Part shown: in pieces, positions 27,501 through 34,364 of the stretch | Layout of the letters: each line of letters opens with the position of its first letter | Numbering within the stretch: position 1 is the stretch's first letter | Assembly (NCBI RefSeq): GCF_003702705.1 | Contig: NZ_QZMN01000012.1 | Location: 81,684 to 145,683, forward strand | Direction of reading: 5' to 3' | Length of the DNA: 64,000 bases | From: Ornithinimicrobium cerasi | GTDB lineage: Bacteria; Actinomycetota; Actinomycetes; Actinomycetales; Dermatophilaceae | Notes under the pieces: model-generated | Databases searched by the model: none | Told to the model about the DNA's origin: nothing | The model's input: the letters and a program-made list of their open reading frames with translations, nothing else | Position numbers and translations under genes: made by a program

Positions 27501-27896
27501 GAGGTCTCCCTGGAGACGAGCGTCGCCGGACGTGCTGTCCGTGGCCGGATCGACGCAGTCTTCGCGGACCAGGACGGTGGCGTGACGATCGTGGACTGGA
27601 AGACGGGCCGACCCGGGTCGGTGGAGGACCAGCGACGCCGTGCCCTGCAGCTGGCGGTCTACCGCCTGGGCTACGCCCGCCTCACCGGCCTCCCGCCGCA
27701 GCTCGTGCGAGCCGCGTTCTTCTTCGCCGCCACGGGCCAGACGGTGCGGCCGCCGTTGCCCGGGGAGGCCGAGCTGGAGCAGCTGCTGTCCCGGCTCACG
27801 CTCGCGGACGGCGGTGCGGCTCAGCGGTCGGGGGAGTCGTCCCTCGAGCCCGGCCCACCGGCCCCCGGTTCGGGCCGGACGTCCGGCATGCCGTAG
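24570..27896 (+). CDS. adnB: AdnB subunit of the AdnAB helicase-nuclease
   Basis: 1108 residues. The UvrD-type motor is complete: TPEQRAVIEAP, Walker A VVAGAGSGKTETM, LGLTFTRKAALEL, motif II LLDEFQDTS, GDPHQSIYGWRGAS and VLTVHAAKGLEWDLV. The C-terminal nuclease carries RGRIDAVFADQDGGVTIVDWKTG with the catalytic DxK and no Fe-S cysteines. It is the leading motor of the dimer. ATG 24570 overlaps the adnA stop (ATGA), which I prefer to the in-frame ATG at 24513. The last 76 bp overlap the opposite-strand phosphotransferase gene. Confidence 0.94.
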   Translation: MTPGLRYGADELADLLGTHRPTPEQRAVIEAPLTPVVVVAGAGSGKTETMASRVIWLIANGVVRPQEVLGLTFTRKAALELSARLADKLARLGRAGVPVADAGPGLEAFDLPTVSTYHAYAGRLVSEHGLRLGVEPDARLLSEAACWQLAHEVVAAYPGDMSAMDLQPSTVVRAVVSLAGELGEHLVDPADVLDWLGRVEGHLRSLPGADGRKPKVVGQQLADTLRRQSLVYPLVQAYRAAKAERGALDFGDQMALAARLARDVPDVAQSERIRYRAVLLDEFQDTSEAQMVLMSALFAGEDLPVTAVGDPHQSIYGWRGASATTLTRFPHEFAVGGRATPVLHLSTSWRNDDAVLAAANAVAEPLRSGAPIPVRTLRSRDGAGPGQVEVARLVDHVTEAEHVAAWVGEQWGRPGARSAAVLCRARAQFPTVVDALRRQGLPVEVVGLGGLLDTPEVLDLVALLWVAQEPTRGDQVMRLITGPVCRLGAADVDALWAWVREPGREVVRAIPREHAAVLAEALESPPPSSWADAAGRRLSPEAGARLAWLAGVVRRVRRLVGLPLPDLLMEAERLLGLDLEVAADPDLHPTWGRAQLDALVDVAAGYAAGADRVSLGGFLDWLDAAREHERGLEGVEVPELAEVSVDASRVQVLTVHAAKGLEWDLVAVPGLVEGTFPSTSVRASHDGSGWRTGEPKDRGWLTGIGRLPTPLRGDREGRPTLGWLSVADTHELHSAVERLADEGGQFAVSEERRLAYVALTRARSRMLLTAPVWSTGKTPRVTSRFLEEVRLSDEVRRRAWAPMPDPGDPEQNQNPRLLEESTAPWPVQPQARRQVVRDVAAALVAARSAGTEASAPGTGPWDDLVELLLTERAEARGAAGLPAAPDSLSTSAVVELAGDPQAYLTRLRRPLPSPPAPHARLGTAFHAWVEQHYSTPVLVDLDELVTGDLELDPEEDLEVLQRHFLASEWADRSPTDVEVSLETSVAGRAVRGRIDAVFADQDGGVTIVDWKTGRPGSVEDQRRRALQLAVYRLGYARLTGLPPQLVRAAFFFAATGQTVRPPLPGEAELEQLLSRLTLADGGAAQRSGESSLEPGPPAPGSGRTSGMP

Positions 27897-29374
27897 AGCT
27901 CGTGCAGCCGCTGGGCGTCGTCGAGCCCCTCGTCGTCCTGCGGGTCGACCCCGTGCGTCGCGCCCGCGGTCGAGGGGTCGGGCACCTCCTCGTCGGCGCC
28001 GGGCGCCTCGGTGGCGGTGGGGCCGGGAGTCTCCTCGGGCACCTCCGTGGCGGTGGGGCCGGTGATCTCGTCGGGGGCGATCGTGACCCTGGGGACCTCG
28101 ACCGTCGGGTCCGCCTCTCGCCCCTCGGCCGCCCCGCCCCGGTCGTCGGCGAGGTCGAGGGCGTCGGCGTCGCCCGGGTCGCCGCTCACGTCGAGGGCGT
28201 CGGCCTCGCTCGGGTCGTCGTCGGGCGACTGGTCCGGGTCGTACGCCTCCGCGACCACGTCGTCGGCGTCCGTCGACGGCTCGTCACCCGGCGTCCCGGG
28301 AGCCGGGTGGTCAGGCTCGGTCAGGCTCACCGGGAACACCTCGACGTCCTGCGCCGACCGGTCCACGGGCCCCGTGCCGGGTCCGGGCGCCGCCCCGGCG
28401 CCCTCGCGAGGTCGGGCGGTCGCGGGGACGAGGGAGTCGTCGTCCTCGGTGAGGCGGTCCATCCGGCGTAGGACCTCGACGATCCTGCGCACCTGCTGCT
28501 CCTGGCCCTCGGCGACGGCCGCGGCGAGGCCGCGGAGCGCGCGGGTCTCGGCGACGAGGCGGGCACGGGCGTGCAGGTAGGGGTCGGGTCGCTGCGCCCT
28601 CGCGAGGGTGTAGGCGTCAAGGACGGCCTCCCACGCCTGCGGCGAGGCGCTCGCGTAGAGCGCCGCCAGGTCCGTGGCGGGGTCTCCCACCATGGCCTCT
28701 CCCCAGTCGGTCACCGCCACGACCCGGCCGCTGCCCGCGTCGGCGGGGTCGGCGAAGGCCACCAGGACGGTCCGCCCGGAGAACGAGCCGTGCACGGGGG
28801 TGGTGGCGAACTGCCAGAGGGCCGGCGCGTCGAACGCCTCCTCCCAGCGTGCCAGGAGGCCCGTGGGCACCCGCCCCGTCTCCGAGGCGCGGTCGACCTC
28901 CGCGGTGGCGCGCTGCCTGCACCCGGCGGCGTCGAACACGGGCACGTCCTGCTCCTCGAGGACCCCACGGGGGATGTTGTGGACCGAGGCGAGGGCCCTC
29001 CCGAGGGCGCTGGCCAGCCCCGGACCGCCCGGGAGCCTGCCCAGGTCGAGGGGCGAACCCTCGACGTGGGGGTACACGGCGGCGTCACCGTCGGTACCGA
29101 GCGATGCATACCCGGCCGGGGTCGGCACCTTGAAGGGGACGTGGCGGGCGAGCTGACGCACCAGCTCGTCGTTGCGTCGCATGCGGGCCCCGGCCACCGG
29201 GTGCAGCGGGGCGTGCACGACCCAGCTGCGACCTGTGGCGTCCGTGACCAGAGCCCTCTGGACCTCCGTGTCGTCCTCGGGGTCAGCCGACGCCATCCCG
29301 GCCACCGCGACCGGCTTCATGCCCGGGACGGCGGCGCTGGCGAGGGCGGCCATGGCCAGATCGCTGCGCATCAC
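27821..29374 (-). CDS. Phosphotransferase-like (APH-fold) protein with long acidic tail
   Basis: 517 residues from GTG 29374 (516 from the adjacent ATG 29371). The first ~320 residues resemble aminoglycoside/macrolide phosphotransferases. There is a nucleotide-binding lobe, but in the catalytic segment the expected HGD reads HGSFSGRTVLV, so the catalytic Asp is replaced; the metal-binding DWGEAMVGDPATDLAAL is conserved. Residues ~325-517 are an acidic Asp/Glu/Pro/Thr-rich tail with short repeats. The gene sits between adnB and nudC. Activity and substrate are uncertain; it may be a pseudokinase. The 3' end overlaps adnB antisense by 76 bp. Confidence 0.75.
   Translation of the reverse strand: MMRSDLAMAALASAAVPGMKPVAVAGMASADPEDDTEVQRALVTDATGRSWVVHAPLHPVAGARMRRNDELVRQLARHVPFKVPTPAGYASLGTDGDAAVYPHVEGSPLDLGRLPGGPGLASALGRALASVHNIPRGVLEEQDVPVFDAAGCRQRATAEVDRASETGRVPTGLLARWEEAFDAPALWQFATTPVHGSFSGRTVLVAFADPADAGSGRVVAVTDWGEAMVGDPATDLAALYASASPQAWEAVLDAYTLARAQRPDPYLHARARLVAETRALRGLAAAVAEGQEQQVRRIVEVLRRMDRLTEDDDSLVPATARPREGAGAAPGPGTGPVDRSAQDVEVFPVSLTEPDHPAPGTPGDEPSTDADDVVAEAYDPDQSPDDDPSEADALDVSGDPGDADALDLADDRGGAAEGREADPTVEVPRVTIAPDEITGPTATEVPEETPGPTATEAPGADEEVPDPSTAGATHGVDPQDDEGLDDAQRLHELYGMPDVRPEPGAGGPGSRDDSPDR
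28006..28204. repeat. Short 36-nt-spaced repeats in the acidic tail coding region
   Basis: TGGCGGTGGGGCCGG occurs twice about 36 nt apart (around 28012 and 28048), and GTCGAGGGCGTCGGC occurs twice 36 nt apart (around 28154 and 28190). They encode imperfect 12-residue units such as GPTATEVPEET/GPTATEAPG and ADALDVSGDPG/ADALDLADDRG. Confidence 0.7.
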
Positions 29375-29380
29375 CGGTCC

Positions 29381-29386
29381 ACCGTA
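29381..29386 (-). promoter_or_regulatory. Leaderless -10 box TACGGT for the phosphotransferase-like gene
   Basis: TACGGT on the minus strand ends 6 nt before GTG 29374, which is immediately followed by ATG 29371. Confidence 0.5.
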
Positions 29387-29452
29387 TGCGGTGCGCCGCC
29401 CGTGGTCGGGGAAGCCGCCCCGGCAGGTCATGGAGGCGTCGGTGCCTGCACC

Positions 29453-29458
29453 TACAGT
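29453..29458 (+). promoter_or_regulatory. Leaderless -10 box TACAGT for nudC
   Basis: TACAGT ends 7 nt before GTG 29466. The divergent start codon at 29374 is 91 bp away. Confidence 0.6.
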
Positions 29459-29465
29459 GGCGTGC

Positions 29466-30428
29466 GTGACCCGTTCGGACGAGACGTTGCTCGACCTGGC
29501 CCTGTCGAGATCGACGGTGGACCGGTCGGCCCAGGAGCGGACGGACGACGGCACCGTGCCGCGCGCGCTCACGGACCCCGCGACGAGGGTGGTCAGCCTC
29601 CGGGGTGGCACGGCTGCCGTCGGCCCGGCGCTCGGTCGCGCGGGCGGAGCCACCAGGGGCCTGGTGCTGCGAGGCCCGGTCGAGGCGGACGCGGGGCTGG
29701 CGCCGTGGTTCCTGGGACGCCGTGAGGGGGTGGCCTACCTGGCCGTCCAGCTGCCTCCCGAGGAGGATCAGCCCGTGCCGATCCCGGACGATGCGGACTG
29801 GGTGGACCTTCGCGAGGTCGGTGCGGACCTCGACGACACCGACGCCGGCCTGCTCACCACGGCTACGGCGCTGGCCGGGTGGCACCGCGGCCATCGGCAC
29901 TGCCCCCGGTGCGGGGCCCGCACCCTGGTGGTGCTCGGTGGGTGGGTGCGGCGCTGCCCCCAGGACGGGTCGGAGCACCATCCCCGCACCGATCCTGCCG
30001 TCATCATGTCGGTCGTCGACGACGCGGACAGGATCGTCCTCGGCACGGGGGTCGCGTGGCAGGAGGGCCGGGTCTCGGTGCTGGCCGGTTTCGTGGAGGC
30101 CGGGGAGACGATGGAGGCGGCCGTCGTCCGCGAGGTGCGCGAGGAGGTCGGCATCGAGGTCTCCGAGCTGGTCTACCGGGGCAACCAGCCCTGGCCCTAC
30201 CCGGGGTCGCTCATGCTGGGCTTCCGGGCTCGCGCCGTGACCACCGACCTCGTGCCGGACCCGGGGGAGCTGCGCTACGCCGGGTGGTTCAGCCGCGAGG
30301 AGCTCGCCGACGGGGTGCGCTCGGGCACGCTCACCCTGCCGACGCCCGCGTCCATCGCCAGACGTCTGATCGAGGACTGGTTCGGGGGCCCCCTTCCGCA
30401 TCCCGCCGGCCGGGAGCCTCAGCCTTGA
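29466..30428 (+). CDS. nudC: NAD(+)/NADH diphosphatase NudC (Nudix)
   Basis: 320 residues. It hydrolyses NAD(H) to NMN(H) and AMP and can remove NAD caps from RNA. A zinc-ribbon segment has CPRCGARTLVV then RRCPQDGSEHHPRTDPAVI; the fourth ligand position is Asp rather than Cys. The Nudix box is GFVEAGETMEAAVVREVREE with VGIEV after it. The NudC-specific signature NQPWPYPGSLMLGF follows. GTG 29466 is set by the leaderless promoter. The stop overlaps the TTG start of uvrD2. Confidence 0.92.
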   Translation: MTRSDETLLDLALSRSTVDRSAQERTDDGTVPRALTDPATRVVSLRGGTAAVGPALGRAGGATRGLVLRGPVEADAGLAPWFLGRREGVAYLAVQLPPEEDQPVPIPDDADWVDLREVGADLDDTDAGLLTTATALAGWHRGHRHCPRCGARTLVVLGGWVRRCPQDGSEHHPRTDPAVIMSVVDDADRIVLGTGVAWQEGRVSVLAGFVEAGETMEAAVVREVREEVGIEVSELVYRGNQPWPYPGSLMLGFRARAVTTDLVPDPGELRYAGWFSREELADGVRSGTLTLPTPASIARRLIEDWFGGPLPHPAGREPQP

Positions 30429-32563
30429 CCCTTCCCGCGACGGGCGCCCAGCAACCCCTCGACCCGGACGCCGTCCTTGCCGCGCTCGACCCCGAGCAGC
30501 GGGAGGTGGCGGCCCATCCGAACGGCCCCATGGTGGTCCTGGCGGGGGCGGGCACGGGCAAGACCCGCGCCATCACGCACCGCATCGCCTACGGCGTGGC
30601 GTCCGGTGCCTACCACCCCTCCCGGGTGCTGGCCGTCACGTTCACGGCTCGCGCCGCCGGGGAGATGCGGACGCGGTTGCGTGGGCTCGGTGTCCCCGGG
30701 GTCCAGGCCAGAACCTTCCACGCAGCCGCCCTCCGCCAGCTCCAGTTCTTCTGGCCGCAGGCGGTGGGAGGGGCTCCGCCGGAGATCCTGGCCCAGAAGG
30801 TGCCGGCCGTCGCCGAGGCCGCGGGGCGGCTGCGCCTGCGGCTGGACCGTGCAGGTCTGCGCGACGTCGCCAGCGAGATCGAGTGGTCGAAGGTGAGCAT
30901 GCTCTCCGCCGACACCTACGCCGCGACGGCCCGGTCGCTGGGGCGGTCGCCGGCCGGCCTGGACGCCACCGCGATGGCCCGTCTGCTCGAGGTCTACGGC
31001 GAGGTCTGCGACGAGCGTCACGTCATCGACTTCGAGGACGTGCTCCTCCTGACCGTCGCGCTTCTGGACGAGCACCCGCGGGTGCGGACCCAGGTGCAGG
31101 ACCAGTACCGGCACTTCGTCGTCGACGAGTACCAGGACGTGAACCTCCTGCAGCAGACGCTGCTCGACCAGTGGCTCGGCGACCGCTCCGACGTCTGCGT
31201 GGTGGGTGATCCGGCGCAGTCGATCTACTCCTTCACGGGGGCGTCGGCGGAGCACCTGCTGGGGTTCCCCCGACGGCATCCCGACGCGCGCACCGTCCGC
31301 CTGGTGCGCAACTACCGCAGCACCCCGCAGGTGGTCCAGCTCGCCAACCTGGTCCTCGACGGGGGCCGCGACCGGGGGGAAGGGGCTGGGGGGACGCGGG
31401 AGGCGATCCAGCTCACGGCGCAGCGGGACGGCGGGCCGGTGCCGACCCTCACCCAGCACCCCGACGACGTCGTGGAGGCCAACGGCGTCGCCGCCCAGGT
31501 GAGAGAGCTGCTGGACGCCGGCACGCGCGCGAGCGAGATCGCCGTCCTCTACCGGACCAACAGCCAGTCGGAGGTCCTCGAGTCGGCCCTCGCGCGGGCT
31601 GACGTGCCCTACCTCGTGCGCGGCGGGGAGAGGTTCTTCTCCAGGCCCGAGGTGCGTTCCGCCGTGCTCCTGCTGCGCGGCGCCGCCCGCTCCGACGACG
31701 TCACCCGCCCCCTCGGGGAGGTCGTCCGCGACGTGCTCTCCGGCGCGGGCTGGGGACCGCACCCGCCCGAGGGTGGTGGGGCGACCCGCGAGCGGTGGGA
31801 GAGCCTGCAGGCGCTCGCCCTGCTGGCCGACGACCTCGCCCGCACCAGCCCCACCGCCCGGGTTCCGGAGCTCGTGGGCGAGCTCGAGCGACGCGCCGCC
31901 GAGCAGCACGCCCCGACCGTCGAGGGCATCACCCTCGCCTCCCTCCACGCCGCCAAGGGGCTGGAGTGGGACGTCGTCCTGCTGGTCGGCTGCAGCGAGG
32001 GACTGCTCCCGATCACGCTCGCGGACACGCCCGAGCGCGTCGAGGAGGAGCGCCGTCTGCTGTACGTCGGGATCACCAGGGCCAGGGAGCGTCTGGCGCT
32101 GAGCTGGGCCGGCTCCCGCAGTCCCGGTGCCAGGAGCACGAGGACGGTGTCCCGCTTCCTGGCCCCCGCCGCCGGGGTGCTCGGGGCGGGCGCGGAACGG
32201 ACCGACCGCCCGCGCCGGGGGCGGGGCAGGTCAGGGTCGACCACCGCCAGGGTCCCCCGCACCTGCCGTACCTGCGGCACCATCCTGCACGGTGCCGCCG
32301 AGCGCAAGGTGGGCCGCTGCGGTCAGTGCCCACCCACCTACGACGAGTCGGTCTTCGAGGCCTTGCGTCAGTGGCGCAAGGAGACCGCCTCCTCCGCCGC
32401 CGTCCCCGCGTACGTCGTCTTCACGGATGCCACCCTCACCGCTATCGCCGAGGCCATGCCTCTGGACGGCGCTGCGCTGCAACAGATCTCAGGAGTGGGG
32501 GAGCGCAAGATCGAGAAGTATGGCGAAGACGTGCTGCGCATCCTGCGCGACCCCCACGGGTGA
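30425..32563 (+). CDS. uvrD2: UvrD2-type DNA helicase with tetracysteine and HRDC modules
   Basis: 712 residues. An SF1 3'-5' helicase with Walker A VVLAGAGTGKTRA (~38-50), AVTFTARAAGEM, VVDEYQDVN, GDPAQSIYSFTGAS and LASLHAAKGLEWDVV. After the motor, a four-cysteine unit (CRTCGTILHG then RCGQCPPTYDE) leads into a C-terminal HRDC domain. This is the domain order of mycobacterial UvrD2. The only start that fits is TTG 30425, overlapping the nudC stop as TTGA. A mycoredoxin gene that often lies between nudC and uvrD2 is absent. Confidence 0.93.
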   Translation: MTLPATGAQQPLDPDAVLAALDPEQREVAAHPNGPMVVLAGAGTGKTRAITHRIAYGVASGAYHPSRVLAVTFTARAAGEMRTRLRGLGVPGVQARTFHAAALRQLQFFWPQAVGGAPPEILAQKVPAVAEAAGRLRLRLDRAGLRDVASEIEWSKVSMLSADTYAATARSLGRSPAGLDATAMARLLEVYGEVCDERHVIDFEDVLLLTVALLDEHPRVRTQVQDQYRHFVVDEYQDVNLLQQTLLDQWLGDRSDVCVVGDPAQSIYSFTGASAEHLLGFPRRHPDARTVRLVRNYRSTPQVVQLANLVLDGGRDRGEGAGGTREAIQLTAQRDGGPVPTLTQHPDDVVEANGVAAQVRELLDAGTRASEIAVLYRTNSQSEVLESALARADVPYLVRGGERFFSRPEVRSAVLLLRGAARSDDVTRPLGEVVRDVLSGAGWGPHPPEGGGATRERWESLQALALLADDLARTSPTARVPELVGELERRAAEQHAPTVEGITLASLHAAKGLEWDVVLLVGCSEGLLPITLADTPERVEEERRLLYVGITRARERLALSWAGSRSPGARSTRTVSRFLAPAAGVLGAGAERTDRPRRGRGRSGSTTARVPRTCRTCGTILHGAAERKVGRCGQCPPTYDESVFEALRQWRKETASSAAVPAYVVFTDATLTAIAEAMPLDGAALQQISGVGERKIEKYGEDVLRILRDPHG

Positions 32564-32635
32564 TGCCACGTGCCGGGAGCGGTGGGGGTCCGACCCGGCG
32601 CGCTCAGGGCCTGAGGAACTTCGTCGGAAAAACCG

Positions 32636-32665
32636 TTGCACCCTCGGCCGGTGCGGTCATAGAGT
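32636..32665 (+). promoter_or_regulatory. WhiB7-type autoregulated promoter of whiB7
   Basis: A -35 box TTGCAC (32636-32641) and a -10 box TAGAGT (32660-32665) are separated by 18 bp. An A-run (GGAAAAACC, 32626-32634) lies directly upstream of the -35. A-rich DNA next to the -35 is the hallmark of promoters activated by WhiB7 with the principal sigma factor, so whiB7 probably activates itself. The predicted transcript start near 32672 gives a leader of about 470 nt. Confidence 0.75.
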
Positions 32666-32734
32666 GTCAGTCGTCCAGCTCACGGCCGTCCAGGCCGGTG
32701 GGGTCAGCGCGCAGCGGAGAGGAGGGGGAATCAC

Positions 32735-32941
32735 ATGGAGATGACCATCGTCAGGCGCTCCGGGGTAGTCCGTCGTGACTCGCTCGGCGCAGCCCTGCCC
32801 TTCTTCGGGCCCGCACTGCGCCCCCGCCTCGGCTCTGCCGATGCCGTGGTCGGTTCCACCCTCGTCGGTGGCCCCAGCCGCACCGCGACCGCGCCGACCC
32901 ACCCCCGCCCCCTGGACGTGACCCCAGCCAGGACCAGCTAG
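32735..32941 (+). CDS. Leader ORF (uORF) in the whiB7 5' region
   Basis: 68 codons, ATG with a strong purine-rich GGAGGGGGAA 7-12 nt upstream. It begins MEMTIVRRSGVVRRDSLG and has no recognisable domain. It ends 22 nt before a terminator-like hairpin. In actinobacteria whiB7 is controlled by translation of an upstream ORF, which couples ribosome stalling by antibiotics to antitermination. This ORF fits that role, but that is inference from position; the peptide itself need not be functional. Confidence 0.6.
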   Translation: MEMTIVRRSGVVRRDSLGAALPFFGPALRPRLGSADAVVGSTLVGGPSRTATAPTHPRPLDVTPARTS

Positions 32942-32962
32942 CACCCCGCCTGCTGCGTCTGC

Positions 32963-32996
32963 CGGCCGCGAGTCCTCGTCCGAGGATCCGCGGCCG
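32963..32996 (+). terminator. Attenuator hairpin in the whiB7 leader
   Basis: CGGCCGC (32963-32969) pairs with GCGGCCG (32990-32996), and TCCTCG with CGAGGA inside, followed by TTCTGCTGT. The hairpin lies between the leader ORF and whiB7 and is a good candidate for the conditional terminator that keeps whiB7 off in unstressed cells. The rest of the leader (32997-33142) shows no gene. Confidence 0.65.
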
Positions 32997-33142
32997 TTCT
33001 GCTGTCCTGCACCGGGCCCGCCGCCCGAGGACCGGCAGATCGTCACGGATCCGTTCCATCAGCACCCACGGAGACGACCGCCATGACGATCACCGCCCAT
33101 CCGCCCAGTCAGCAGACCAGACCACAGCAGGAAGGAACTGAC

Positions 33143-33487
33143 GTGCACGACGCAGTGCGCACGCACGCCACCGACCCCCGGAGCGGCTCCCTCCCGCCCC
33201 TCGCGGCGCTGCTCGGCCTCGTGCCGGACGGTCCGACGGGGGCGATGACGACCGGCCTGCCGTGCCAGCTGGGCGAGGCGGACCTGTGGTTCGCCGAGCA
33301 GCCGCACGAGGTGGAGCAGGCCAAGGCGTTGTGCCTTGGCTGCCCCGTGCGGGAGGCCTGCCTCGCAGGCGCTCTCGAACGCCGTGAGCCGTGGGGGGTC
33401 TGGGGTGGCCAGCTCGTCCTCCAGGGGGTCGTCGTCCCGCGCAAGCGGCCACGTGGTCGCCCGCGCAAGAACGACGTCGCCGCCTGA
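33143..33487 (+). CDS. whiB7: WhiB7-type Fe-S transcriptional activator
   Basis: 114 residues from GTG 33143 (GGAAGG 7 nt upstream); an in-frame ATG exists at 33083 but lacks such support. Four cluster-binding cysteines lie in LPCQLGEADLWF and ALCLGCPVREACLAG. The WhiB turn EPWGVWGGQ follows, and then an AT-hook, RKRPRGRPRKND, specific to WhiB7. It binds the principal sigma factor and activates intrinsic-resistance genes when translation is inhibited. A strong terminator follows at 33493. Confidence 0.95.
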   Translation: MHDAVRTHATDPRSGSLPPLAALLGLVPDGPTGAMTTGLPCQLGEADLWFAEQPHEVEQAKALCLGCPVREACLAGALERREPWGVWGGQLVLQGVVVPRKRPRGRPRKNDVAA

Positions 33488-33492
33488 CGGGT

Positions 33493-33534
33493 CGCCGTGG
33501 CTGTCCCGGGTCGACGACCCGGGCCGCCACGGCG
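33493..33534. terminator. Bidirectional terminator after whiB7
   Basis: CGCCGTGGC (33493-33501) pairs with GCCACGGCG (33526-33534), and CCCGGGTC with GACCCGGG inside, loop GAC. It lies between the convergent whiB7 and the gene ending at 33562. Confidence 0.8.
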
Positions 33535-33561
33535 GGCCGCGGGAGGTTGCCGAGGGCGCGT

Positions 33562-34296
33562 TCACCCGACCCGCGAGGTCGCGGCGGGAACGGCCAGGTC
33601 GGGCGGAGGGTGCCAGGCGCAGGCGGGGTGGCGCCGCCACGTGCGCACGACGACGTGCGGCGCGCGGGTGCCGATCTCGTAGGAGAGGCCGGGCGTGACG
33701 AGCTGGCCGGCCAGCGCGGAGCGGACCAGCAGGAGGACCACCCCCTCGGCGGCGGCCAGGACGTCGGCGGGCACCGGGACCGGATCGACCTGCTGCGCCG
33801 GGTGGCCGAGCCAGGTGGACAGCTCCGGCCAGCCCGGGTCGCGGTCCACCCGGTGCCGGTCGAGGCAGTGCAGGCACGGGTCGGCCGGACGGCCGGTCAG
33901 GGGACCGACCACCACCCGCCGGGACTGGACGACGACCGGCAGGTGCAGCAGACCGTCCCGCGCCGCGGCGAGGCCCACATCGGGTGGGACGACGTGCTGG
34001 TGCACGTGCACCGTCAGCCGCGCCCGCCCGTCGGTCGGCCCCGACGGGGCCAACGTCAGGGCCAGCCGCGTCGCCACCGGGCCGTGCCCGACGACCGGGC
34101 ACCGGGCTGGCTCGTCAGCCGCTGCAGGATCGGGGTGCAGGACCCCCGCCACCACGGCGGCGGTCCGCTCGTCGTCCGACCCCTGCACCACGGTCGCCCC
34201 GGGCCCCACGCCGACCTGGAGGCCCCCGTCGGAGCGGCGCACGACCGCCCACCCGGAGCGTGGCCGGGGCCCCTGGGGGCAGATTCGCTCGCTCAC
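33562..34296 (-). CDS. ThiF/TOMM-cyclodehydratase-like hypothetical protein, short form
   Basis: 244 residues. The best clue is RPADPCLHCLDRHRVDRDPGW, which resembles the CxxC-D-HR-DRDPxWP segment of E1-like/TOMM precursor-binding proteins, preceded by VVVGPLTG. A degenerate Rossmann glycine motif GHGPVATRLALTL lies earlier. Homologues next to whiB7/uvrD2 in other actinobacteria are usually 300 or more residues, so the N-terminal part is reduced here. No peptide precursor or other TOMM gene is nearby. Role unknown. Start is GTG 34296. Confidence 0.6.
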   Translation of the reverse strand: MSERICPQGPRPRSGWAVVRRSDGGLQVGVGPGATVVQGSDDERTAAVVAGVLHPDPAAADEPARCPVVGHGPVATRLALTLAPSGPTDGRARLTVHVHQHVVPPDVGLAAARDGLLHLPVVVQSRRVVVGPLTGRPADPCLHCLDRHRVDRDPGWPELSTWLGHPAQQVDPVPVPADVLAAAEGVVLLLVRSALAGQLVTPGLSYEIGTRAPHVVVRTWRRHPACAWHPPPDLAVPAATSRVG

Positions 34297-34364
34297 CCCT
34301 CAACACTCGCACCCCTCCTCGGCGAGAGCCGCGTCTGTCCACAGGCCCCGGCCGACGCGTCGCC

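Noticed and set aside
28006-28204. CRISPR-like repeats with 36-nt spacing
   Set aside because: Repeats are only about 15 nt, two copies each, in frame within a coding region, and encode an acidic low-complexity tail.
32735-32941. The 68-codon whiB7 leader ORF as an independent functional protein
   Set aside because: No domain and no independent promoter; position and ribosome-binding site fit a regulatory leader ORF better.
33083-33142. ATG 33083 as the whiB7 start
   Set aside because: It has no ribosome-binding site, and the extra 20 residues are not typical of WhiB7; GTG 33143 has GGAAGG at good distance.
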